Shown: one piece after another, positions 31,873 to 42,563 of the stretch
Layout: every line of letters begins with the position of its first letter
Position numbering within the stretch: the first letter of the stretch is position 1
Source of the DNA: Stenogyne calaminthoides
Taxonomy: Eukaryota; Streptophyta; Magnoliopsida; Lamiales; Lamiaceae
Length of the DNA: 64,000 nucleotides
Assembly (NCBI GenBank): GCA_037126765.1
Contig: JBBCBC010000002.1
Coordinates: forward strand, 15,035,853-15,099,852
Reading direction: 5' to 3'
Notes under the pieces: generated by a model
Told to the model about the DNA's origin: nothing
The model's database searches: none
Seen by the model: only the letters and a program-made list of their open reading frames with translations
Program-made: the position numbers and the translations under genes

Positions 31873-33170
31873 TGTTGGGATAACATATGCCAGGATCTAT
31901 CGGGATGACCTCATAAACACAAATTTAAATTAACAATTATTACTAGCATGAATTTACCTAAGTGAATTCAAATAATAATTAACCAACAACAACATGCAAA
32001 TAATATTTCACGTAAAAGATCCTAGCATGCGGAATTTCTAGGAGTTTACGTAAACGTACCCGTTGGAGAGATGATCTGAGACAGACAGGATCAAGTATCT
32101 GGATACCCACCAAAAGTCCTTCTCAAGTATTCCCAAGTCCACGTCCAATAACCCCGGTGGAAGGTCCTTCAATGAACGATTTATAAAACAAGGAAAATAA
32201 AATATTGTTGCACCACCTTTGTGGATTTCTAATATTTCCAACACATAGAACATTAGTTGGGAATGAAAAATTCATCCCCTATTTATAAGACAAAGGGGTT
32301 CGAAAATTTCAAGCATAATTAGGGCTAGGAAAGATCTTTTCTTGATCTCCAATAAATCTTGAATATATCCCATATATTCTTCTTTCCATATTTATTTTTT
32401 CCACAAAAATCTCACACCCTTTATTTGCCTATATTTTCGAAAATTAATAGAAAGAATTTCAAGATTGGATCTTTCTTGAATTTATGAGATATTCTTGTAT
32501 TCCAAGAATACATATCTTCCATAAAATCTTTCCAAGAAAATCAAGAAAATCAAGAAAATCTTTATTCCCTTTCTTATACTCAATTTTCGAAAATTTCTTA
32601 TTAAAGAAGCCAAGTGGGAGTTTTCTTGAATTTTTGGGATAATCTTGTATTCCAAGAATACATTATCTCATTTCCATAAAATCTTTTCAAGAAAATCCTT
32701 CTCCCTCTTTTCTTTAATATTTTCGAAAATAATAGAAAATATTGCAACAATAAATTTATTTTATTTTAAACACCTTTTGTTTATTGGACTATAATTTGGG
32801 CTACTTGAGCGGCCTTTAGGAGAATTAAGATGGACCTTCCAATGGATTTCTGAATTCAAATATTGAGCCACAATATAATTCAGGCCATTTATATTAATTA
32901 ATACCACTATATAATTAATATTGCACTATCCACTCTTAACTCATATTACGGTAATATGGCTCCCGATTATTATTTCCCGTGTTTAAGATTATTTAGTCCA
33001 TTAATTAATTAAGCCACTGAAAAGCTTTATATTAATTAATATCTTTATCCTTGGAGTAAGGACAACCCAACTTTATTATCCATACCGAAAAATTAATTCC
33101 ACTTGCAAGATTTGGTATGATAAAGGTTCCGGGCCCACCAAGGGGACCAATCAAGCAAGAATTTTGCAAT
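31873..33170 (-). repeat. Truncated 5' LTR of copia B
   Basis: It matches 24500 to about 25790 of the complete LTR at high identity and then stops at TTTTGCAA. Confidence 0.88.
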
Positions 33171-33917
33171 CCTTTGAGAATGGCTGTGTTAAATCTTGCG
33201 GATGAAGGAAAGGTGCAGATAACCGTCCCTGGTCCATATGTGTACCCTCCTCCCAGGCTGGAGAATGGCTGTGTTAATGAGAAAACCATTTCTCAGGAAA
33301 TATCTCAGTACGCCACTTAGTTAGGTCTGACAGGAAACAATCCGGATATCATCAAAGAAAGAGATGCACTGAAGAAGAGATATTACGGAATGTTCGACCT
33401 AGAAGTCCCTGCTGATGAGGTGGAAGAGCAGAGCTGAAGAACTGAACTGAAGAGCTGAACTGAAGAACATAATGAAGACAGAAGATGAAGACTCAGAAGA
33501 TTCTTGTATCATTTATCTTTTTTTTGTCTTTTTTATTTTGTTTGATAAGATTCATTGTAACTTGTAACAGTCTACCTATCATCAATGAAAACTTATCATT
33601 TATGCTCAAAAGATAATATCTAATTATCTTATTTACATGTCTTTTAAATTTGATATGCCTGAATGATTGTCTCTGAGATTAATTGATTGAGAAATTAAGT
33701 ATTTGGTGATGAATCCTTTGAGAAATTCATTACTGAAGAAATTGTTGTGAGAATCTCTGTATGGAAATTGTTGGAAGATTAATTGATAAGAGACTTATTA
33801 TTTATGGGGAAATTGTTGAAAATAAAACCAATCTTGTAATAGAATAAATCAAAACACGAGTATAGGTTAAGTATGTGTGTAACAAGATAGGTTTTGGCAT
33901 CATCAAAAAGGGGAAAT
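33171..33917 (+). mobile_element. 3' end of a second Sirevirus-like copy (C')
   Basis: It matches 45945-46671 of element C: the last 80 or so codons of ORF3 (NLADEGKVQIT, GPYVYPPP, ALKKRYYGMFDLEVPADEVE, TGA 33435-33437), the 3' untranslated part, and a polypurine tract AAAAAGGGGAAAT just before the LTR at 33918. An in-frame TAG at 33318-33320 replaces the CAG found at 46071-46073 in C. Its 5' part is gone, lost at the junction with copia B. Confidence 0.85.
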
Positions 33918-35984
33918 TGTTGGGAGATGAATTTAATAAAGATATGATTTTGATTAGATCCCAAAACCCCGAGTATGACATGTTGAATAATCTTGATAGT
34001 TGAGCCAGATTCGATTTTTAGAGTATTGAGGATGTTATCCGCAAAATGTATAGTCGTGCAGATATAGATCAAAGTTAGATCTCAAGATTCGAAGAACTCA
34101 AGAAGTTTTCAAGAAACCAAAGTTTCAAAGATGAAACGAAGAAACTTAAGTCTCAAAGGAGAAATCGAGATATCAAGACTCAAAGATGAAATCGAGATAT
34201 CAAGACTCAAAAGATGAAACCGAGGAATCAAGACTCAAAGATGAAGACTCAAAGATATCACCAAGACATCCCAGAAGACTCGTAAGACGCCAAGACTCGT
34301 AAGACCTCAAGACTCGTAAGACTCAAGACACGTAAGATGTAAGATCAAGAACGGAAGATCAAGAATATCAAGTCACAAGAATTCATCAAGACTCAAGAAT
34401 GTATCAATGCTCAAGATAAACCTCAATGTTCCGAGGCATCAACATATCTATCTCAAGGATGCACATCGGAGAAGATCGCGATTCCTTAGAAAAATAGATA
34501 TTGCCCAAGACATTCAAATGCAGACAAAAGGAACTAAGACAAAGTGTTGTTGTTAAGGTTATATCACTCAGAGATTGTAACCAAAAGAGCCGTTGAGTTG
34601 TCTACCTTTAACGGGAGACAAAAGTCAAAAAGAGGAAGACAGCACTGTACCATATCGACATCGACAAAGGATGTGATTATTTGAAAAAGATGTCAGAAGT
34701 ACTAAGTTCCAGACTGCAAAAAAGTGAAGACCGGCTACATAAAAGGCTATTGCCTAAAACGTGTTAGGGAGTGTCAAACCCTAAATATAGCCGTTTCTCA
34801 CACACCATAAGAGGAAACTCACGAAGCTATCTCTCCAACGGATAGTTTTTTCAAGAGTGACCTTGGTGTATGCCTATAAATACTTGTGACCTTCTACATT
34901 GAAAGGTTACGGGAAATTTGTAAGCAACTCAAGAGCTCAAACTTTTTATTGCAAGTTGAAGCACTCGAAAACCCAAGAATTCCCCAAGTGCTTTATACTG
35001 AAGAGAGCTCATTAAACTAAGCCTAGCTTGATAAGATATATCCAAAGCTTAGTCGAGATATCCTAGCCTTTGCATTGCTCTTTATTGTAAAGGATATCTC
35101 ATTCTAGTTGGAAACCAACCAAGAAACCCCAAACCCTTTAGAAGGTAGTTTGAGTGTGATTTTTGGTGAGATTGGAGTTGTAAAGAGTAAGTAAACTACA
35201 TTGAAGTAGTCAAAAAGGTCTAGAGGAGAAGTTAGTAAGCTACTTGTGGTAGTCTGAAAGCTTGTGTGAGTTGAGTAAGTAAACTACAGAGGTAGTCAGA
35301 AAGCTCAAGGTCGGGTTGAGTAAGTAAACTACAGAGGTAGTCAGAAAACTCAGTACGAAGTTGAGTAAGTAAACCACAGAGGTAGTCGTAAAGCTCAAGG
35401 AAGTGATTAGTGAATTTTCTCAAGAGATCGGGAGAGTGGACGTAGGAGCTTGAGTCTCTGAACCACTATAATCTGCTGTGTTCTTTGCTTTCTGTTTTGC
35501 TTTGCTTAACTGTTGCATATATTCTGAAAGCATATTTTCACTGACATTTCAATTGGAATCAATCCACTGAAGATTGCATATAATTGAATCACAGTCCAAT
35601 CACTATTTCATTAAAGGAAGGTTTTCAGCAAAAGCTTAAAATGAGTATAAACTAAGGGCCAAGCATTCCGCACATCTGAGTAGCTAGAACAGATAGTTAC
35701 CAAACCGAACTTACTCTTCTGAGGGTTCAGTAAGTTAGTTATTTGATCCAAGCAACTCAGGATCTCTGAAAACTCAGGACTCAGTTGGGATTATCTGAGG
35801 TATCTGAAAGCAGCTCAGGATCACTGTCTCAATAGACTTTGACTCAGAGCGATCTGTGCTTCTCAGGACCAAATCATTAGGACAACCTGACCTAAGCTGA
35901 TCTCAGTAAGAAAAGTTTTAAAAACACTGAACACGTGTATTCCCCCCCATACACGTGTAAGACTCGTTTGCACCGGGACCAACA
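33918..35984 (+). repeat. 5' LTR of element C (2067 bp)
   Basis: TGTTGGGAGATGAATTTAAT...GCACCGGGACCAACA. It contains stretches of AAGACTC/GATATCAAGACTCAAAG repeats (34150-34340) and three GAGTAAGTAAACTACAGAGG units (about 35185-35400). TATAAATACTTG at 34876 is a plausible TATA box. Confidence 0.88.
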
Positions 35985-35986
35985 AG

Positions 35987-35997
35987 TGGTATCAGAG
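35987..35997 (+). other. Primer-binding site of element C
   Basis: TGGTATCAGAG lies two bases after the LTR end and is complementary to the 3' end of initiator tRNA-Met. Confidence 0.88.
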
Positions 35998-36108
35998 TAG
36001 TGGTTCAACTTGACCACCTGCTTTGTTGACCTAAGTTTTATTTGCTAAAATACTTGTGGTCTATCTGAACTGATCTTATTTGTTGAATTCTTAAAAGACC
36101 CAGATAAA

Positions 36109-38340
36109 ATGTCTTCTAAGAAACTTCCCATGTTCTCAGTGGAGAACTATGATTTATGGAGACTGAGAATGTTGGCTCACCTGTATTCTAAACATGAACG
36201 AATGTGGAGAGTGGTCTCTGAAGGGCCATTCCAATTTACTGTGGTGAATCCCAGAGGAACAGAAAATGAGAGAAACGATCCTAGAGCAGAATTTCCTAAG
36301 TCTGATGTCCAACTGACTCCTGAGGAGAGGAAGTTAGTCAATCTAGACTATATTGCTAAAGACACACTATACAGTACAATTGATGATGGTGTGATGGGAA
36401 TGATCTCTCACTGTAATACTGCAAAAGAAATTTGGGATACACTAGCTGTAATGTGCCAAGGCACAGATCATATCAAGGAAAACAAACTTTCAGTTGCAAT
36501 TGGAAAGTTTGATAGTTTTGAAATGAATGAAGGTGAATCTATAGATAAATTGGAAGTCAGATTCACTAGTATTATGAATGATCTAAATGCACTTGGAAAG
36601 AAATATCCACAAAGAGAAGTTGCATTGAAAATTCTTAGAGGTCTTTCTAAGAAATGGGATATACATGCAGTGGTGATTGAAAACACCAAAAACATTAATT
36701 CAATGCCCTACCAACAAGTCTTCTCTGAGCTGAAGGCCTATGAGTTTGTAATTGATAAGAAATCCAAAAAGGCTGACAGCAAAGATGATTCATCATCTAG
36801 TAAGAATGTGGCCTTTAAAGCCAAAGATAAAACATGTAAAACTAGAGAGTCTGAGAACTCCCTTGCTAAAAATCAGGATGAGCTTGAGGATAAGCTAGCA
36901 CTGATGGCAAGGAGGTTTGAAAGACTTAATAGTCAATATGGAAAATACAAAAAACTATTACGGGGAATCACAGTACCGGAAGAAACCCGAGGACGGATCA
37001 AGCGAGAAGAAGAAGGACACGAAAGTCGAGGGATCTTCATCCAAAAGGAAGGACTCAAGTCCAAAGAAGAAAGTGATCGGGATGATGATGCCAACAAATG
37101 CTACAATTGCCAAAAAAGAAAGGTCACTTCAAAGATGATTGTCCGGATCGAAAAGTGCTAAGGAGAGAAGAGAAAGACAAGCTAAAAGAGACAAGAAGTT
37201 CTCTAAAAAAAGGCCATGGTTGCGGAAGAAGAACATTACGAGGAGGGATCTAGCTCTTCGGATGAAATATTCTCGACACGGTGAAAGTGATGACATATGT
37301 CCGATGGCCATTGAGGAGGTAAACTCTTCTTTTCTGTTGTTGTTGCTCCTACACTAGCACAAGAGTTGTCAAGTTCAATGTAAATAGTCATTTTGACTCG
37401 ATGGATTCTTTTGAGAGTCTAATGAAGGACTATCTTTGCTTTTTACAAGAACTCGCTAAATGAAACTCAAGAGCGTAATAAAGAATCGAAAAGTCGAAAA
37501 TCTAAAATGGAAAGACTCTAGCAATCTTGTAATCACTTCTCAATTAATGAGAGCTCTTGATGAACTGGATGTTTCAAAGTACAACTCTCGAGAGAAAGAG
37601 AAGTTGATAGTGACCCTAACTGAAAAGCTAGAGAAATCCACTGAAGAGATTCAGCTGACCAGAACTAAGTTCAATGACCTCTCTGAGAAACATGAAACTC
37701 TACAGAAATATGAGGATAGTGCACATAAGAAGCTAACTCTATTGAAATCGCATCTAAAGTAATAGATGAAATTGAGTTACCAGAGATCTGGTCACTATAA
37801 AAACTGGATTGGGATACATTCGGGGGAACCTCACAAGGTCATCGAATGTTTGCATCAAGTAGCAAGAAGACAATCTTTGTAAAACCAAATGGCACCTACA
37901 CTTCAAATCAAGAAATGCCCAAGGTTGTAGACAAGGAAAAGGACCCATGGTTTCAGTAAAACTGAATGATCAGGTAGGAAAGCCTAAACCTCAGGTGAAG
38001 GCTAGAAAATCTGAGCACTCAGTTGGAAAATTTCAGGCAATTACTTCGAAGCCTCAGGCTAAGAATGCAAAACTGAAAGGATCTACATCGAACCATCGGA
38101 GGAATCTTCGAAAGAAACACTCAGAGAGACATTCTCAATCAAGAGACCAAGTCCTCAAGATCTTGAAAGATCAAAATTTTAGTACAGTGCAACTGACTTT
38201 GAACCCCCTTAAGGGTAAAGGTTACCGAACCCGAAGTCAACAAAGATTCGGACAATTTGCACAAAAAGTCAAAGCAAATGAACAAAAGACTGAACCAAAG
38301 AAAAATTCAAAAGCCCATGTTCATGCTAAAGGCTAGCACT
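36109..38340 (+). pseudogene. Sirevirus C gag, frameshifted
   Basis: The capsid/nucleocapsid polyprotein. The main frame 36109-37161 (MSSKKLPMFSVENYDLWRLRM) has the copia UBN2-type gag core (TAKEIWDTLAVMCQG, LSVAIGKFDSFEMNEGES, RFTSIMNDLNALG, ALKILRGL). Zinc knuckle sequence CYNCQK is followed, after a frame change at about 37115, by a His and Cys in the next frame (GHFKDDC). An acidic serine tail follows. A coiled-coil-rich segment (37460-37762, EKEKLIVTLTEKLEKSTEEIQLTRTKF) is typical of the long Sirevirus gag. Several shifts and stops separate these pieces, and the 37950-38340 frame is basic and lysine/serine-rich. Confidence 0.8.
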
Positions 38341-38576
38341 CATACACGTGAAACCGCTAAGGCACCCCGAGTAGTAAATGTGTATGTAGATGTTTATGGA
38401 AGAAAGATCACCCACTCTAAAGTGATTAGAGTTGTCGAGGATGATTTGGATTCGAAAGGTACAAATTTAACCTTGTAGGACCCTACACAAATTGGGTACC
38501 TAAAAATTGATTTGTTTTTCGGGAGTAAAAACAAAGGCATTGAGTGATTAAAGATCACATAAAGACCGATGAGCAG

Positions 38577-41500
38577 AGATGAAAAATCCGATGTATGGTA
38601 TCTTGACGGTGGATGCTCAAGACATATGATGAGATTCAAGAAGATACTCATTGACTATGTTGAACAAAGAGGCCCTCGAGATCACTTTTGGAGATAACTC
38701 AAGGGGACGATCAAGGATATGGAACTTTGGAAATCGACTCGATTTCATATCCATGGTGTTTCATATGTATACGGATTGAAGCATAACTTACTTTCAATAA
38801 GCCAATTACGTGATAAGGGTTTTAATGTTGAGTTCTCTAAGAACTTATGTTATGTGAAAGATGATATCTTCTGAAAAGTATTCTCGATTGGTACTAGAAA
38901 AAGAAATATGTATCTTCTTCGATTGGAGTTCAACTCCTAAAGATACATGTTTGGTTGCAAAAAGTTCCACAGATACCCGGTTGGTTATGGCATAAAAGAA
39001 TGAATCACTTTGAATTTCAAAACCGAATAAACTTGCAAGATTAGCTCTTGTGAGAGGGTTGCCTAATGAAGTGTTCAAGAAGGAACATATTTGTGATGCG
39101 TGCAAAAAGGAAAATAAATTAGAGCATCATTTAAAAGCAAAGTAGATGTTTCTCTTGAAAGAATACTTCCGATTCTTGATATGGATCTTTTTGGTCCAAT
39201 AACACCAAAGGAGCACTAATGGCGGAAAATACACATTGGTAGTAGTTGATGACTACTCAAGATATACTTGGGTCATATTCTTACTTTTCAAGAAGAAAGA
39301 GACTCGAATAAAATCGCCAGAATTACTAAAAAGGCTCAAGATTGAGAAAAATCGAGTGTGGTCAAAATCGGATCGACAAAGGAACTGAATTTATAAATCA
39401 TATCATATCGATTATTGTGCAAAGAAATGGAATTACTCATGAAACATCACCAAGGACCCCTCAACAAAATGGTGTTCTTTGAAAGAAGGAACATGACTCG
39501 AAAAGAAGTTTGTAAGGACAATGATAGTCAAGTCGATATTCCTAAAAGATTTTTGGTCAAGTCATCAACATCGCATGCTATTCACGTAACGCGGATCCAT
39601 CTTGACCAAGATTCAAGGCAAAACACCCTATGAGCTTTGGAATGAAAGGAAGCCTCTTGTTTTTCTTTTTTTGTGTGTTTGGTTGCAAGTGTTTCATACA
39701 CAATAATGGTAAAGATCAGTTGAAAACATTTGATAGTAAAAAGTCGATGAAGGAATATTCTTAGGATATTCAAGTCATAAAAAGCTTTCGATTTTACAAC
39801 CTGTAGGACTCTTATTGTGGAGGAAACACCTCATGTTGTTTTTTGATGAATCTACTTGTGTTCGGAAGAAACAGAACATGGTGCGTAAGAACCGACCAAG
39901 AGGATCACCAGATTAAGCTGAAAAAGAATGACAAATCATCCAATTGAACTCGAAAAGAAGAAGTCACCACATTCTATGATTGGAGTGACTCGGACTCGAG
40001 ATAAAGAAGTTCGGGATGAAACTCGGGATGGTGAGACTCAGAAAGCCAACACACCAAAAGGTGACCAATCTGAGCGAAAACCAGTTGGACTCGGTATGTG
40101 ATGCCAATGAAGGCGTGGTCACGGTGAGGCAAATTCGAATCTATCAACCAAAGGGGAACAAATGTCTCGACAATGTTCAATGGAATTTCCCCGAGGAAGA
40201 TGATTCCCTTTCTCCTTTTCTCGTTGTTCCTCGAGTTTCTTGAATTAATCGAACCTAACATTTCAAATGTTGAGGATATCTTTGTTGAAGGGGAACATCT
40301 AGAAGAAGATGGTTAGATAGTCATCCTACAAGTCGAGTTGTGGGTGATCTAACCTGAAGGTGTCAAAACAAGAAGGTTCCATGGTGAGAGTGCACTATTA
40401 TTATCTTTTGCTTCCTATCGGAGAAAGAGCCTCATCGAGATTGGTGAAGCTCTACAAGATTCTCATTGGATTCTTGCTATGCAAGATAAATTTGAATCAA
40501 TTCTCAAGAAATGAAGTATGGGAGCTAGTGGATAGACCGAGAAAAAGGCACAATGTCATTGGAACCAAGTGGGTATTTAAGAATAAAAGAGATGAAAACA
40601 ACAACATTGTAAGAAACAAGGCAAGGCTAGTTGCACAAGGTTATTCCCAAGAAGAAGGCTTGGATTATGATGAAACCTTTGCACGGGTTGCAAGACTAGA
40701 AGCCATCGATTGTTTCTTGCATATGCTGCCCACATGAAGTTCACGATCTATCAAATGGATGTGAAAAGTGCATTTCTCGAGCGGTGTGCTTAAAGAAGAG
40801 ATTTATGTAGAACAACCTCCTGGTTTGAAAAAGAATGACCAAGTTTCTGTGCTCGAAAAAGCTTTGTATGGTCTTAAGCAAGCACCCGAGCATGGTATGA
40901 TACTCTTTTTCGGTTTCATTGACCATGGTTTTGTCAAAGGAACTGTTGATAGAACTCGTTCGAGGATAGAAGATGGGGAAGATATCTTCTTGGTTCGGAT
41001 ATATGTTGATGACATCATTTTTGGATCCCCAAATCATCGGGGTTGTGTGAAAAGTTTTCTACAATCGATGAAAGGCAAATTTGAGATGTCTATGATGGGG
41101 AGATGAATTTCTTTCTAGGTCTTCAAGTGAAACAATCAAAGGAAGGAATCTTCATCAACGGAAAAAGTACACCGAGATCCGATTGCCAAATATGGTGTGA
41201 GATTGCAATGCGCTTAGAATTCCTATGAATACTAACTACAAGATGGATCGATTTCGAAAGGCAAATCAAGAAGTCATATCGATTATAGAGGAATCATTGG
41301 ATCATTGCTCTATCTCACGACAAGTAGGCCCGATATAACATTTCTTTGTTGGGATATGTGCAAGATACCAAACTAATCCTAAGGCTAGTCACATGGAGGT
41401 CGCCAAAAAGATATCAAGTATCTTAAGGGCACAAATGAATAGAGGATTATGGTATCCTACCGATGATAACCTTGAATTAACTGGTTACTCGATGTCGATT

Positions 41501-41945
41501 ATGGAGGTTGCAGAATTGTGAAGTCCACTACAGAACTTGTCAATTTCTAGGAAGTGTCGATATCTTGGTTTTCGAAGAAAGCAGGACCTCGATAGCAACC
41601 AATACTATCGAAATTTGAATACATGGTGCGAAGGAAGTCGCAGGCACGATTCTTTGGCTCGCACAACAATTAAGGGATTATAAAGTTGTAGCCAATAAAG
41701 TACCAATATTTGGTGACAATAATAGTGCCATTGCTATTTCACAAAATCCGGTATTGCACACCAGATGCAAGCATGTGGATATCAGACATCACTTCATCAG
41801 AGATCATGTCGAGAAAAAGGACATAAGGATGGAGAAAATTCACACTGATAAGCAGAGAGTCGATATCTTGACTAAACCATTCATTTGAATCAAGATTTGG
41901 GAACTATCGTTGAATTAGGGATGTTAGATCCGGTGTATAGAGTAA
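38577..41945 (+). pseudogene. Sirevirus C pol (protease, integrase, RT, RNase H), degraded
   Basis: Protease: WYLDGGCSRHMM at about 38595. The family motif is D-S-G, so the catalytic Ser is Gly here. Integrase: CDACKK at about 39095, MDLFGPITP at about 39180, and PQQNG at about 39458 followed by a stop. RT: VWELVDRPRKRHNVIGTKWV with KARLVAQGYSQEEGLDYDETFA (40360-40737), then EEIYVEQPPGLKK, KALYGLKQAPE and the catalytic YVDDIIFGSP (40768-41106). RNase H: about 41560-41945 (NPVLHTRCKHVDIRHHFIRDH, DILTKP). Frames break many times, with a density of CGA/TCG words unlike the intact stretches. Confidence 0.85.
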
Positions 41946-42563
41946 AAATCGAAAAATTGAAGATTTTCGGATGCATGAAGTTTTTCGCAATTCTCGAGAA
42001 GCTCGGGATAAAATGGAAATCTTGAATCGAGTCTCGGGAAACTCAGATTCATCAAGGTCAATGTCAAGAAAGCATCTTGAACCTATTCAAGATTTTCAAG
42101 ATCATCTTGACATTTTATCAAGGTCAATACTCAGTAAGACTGATAGAGGGAAATTAGTCGAAGAAGTAATGACTCATGCGACTCATTTATTGCTTAAGTG
42201 AAACTCAGTAATCATTCGCAATAAATACAAAACACATGAGGAATGTTTTTGGGCGGGATCTTTGAAATTCCTAAAGAAGGTCAACAGTCATTAAATGCTC
42301 TGATACATTTAATCACCAATGAAGTTAAAATGGCGGCTTACTTTTCGGGGATCGACCTTTCGCATACCCGATTAATCGTGGATTAATCTTAACCGTTGCT
42401 TTTCACCAAACCGGTACGACTTCCCACGATCTCGAGCTATTTAATCCTTTGAAAGCCATTCAAGCCAAACTTTATCAAACCATTCGTTCCCAAAATCCTC
42501 TGCAAATAAATCCCTTTGCCCAGAAAACCCAAACCCTAAATCTTCAAATCTTCAAAATCTAAA
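41946..42563 (+). promoter_or_regulatory. Pol-ORF3 spacer with promoter-like and leader-like sequence
   Basis: A non-coding spacer in element C. CTATTTAATC at 42437-42446 is TATA-like. It is followed by about 115 bp of C/A-rich sequence (CCCAAAATCCTCTGCAAATA, CCCAAACCCTAAATCTTC) of the kind seen in plant 5' leaders. This runs directly into AAAATGGCC at ORF3's ATG, a strong plant initiation context. This suggests ORF3 may have its own transcript. It is inference from composition only. Confidence 0.4.

Larger units (their letters stand above)
26352..33170 (-). mobile_element. Copia retrotransposon copy B (full interior, truncated 5' LTR)
   Basis: The interior 26352-31872 carries complete gag, protease, integrase, RT and RNase H in order on minus. 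The primer-binding site is at 31858-31870. The 5' LTR (31873-33170) is cut: about 560 bp of its distal part are missing, and at the shared TTTTGCAA it passes into plus-strand Sirevirus ORF3 sequence. With the LTR at 24500-26351, B is LTR-interior-partial LTR. Confidence 0.9.

Noticed and set aside
33032..33320. Opposed frames spanning the LTR/ORF3 junction
   Set aside because: Chimeric across the B LTR and C' fragment; the real content is the end of ORF3.
34140..34340. CRISPR-like regular short repeats (AAGACTC/AGATATCAAG)
   Set aside because: Spacing is irregular, there are no unique spacers, and the stretch is inside a plant LTR and repeated in the other LTR.
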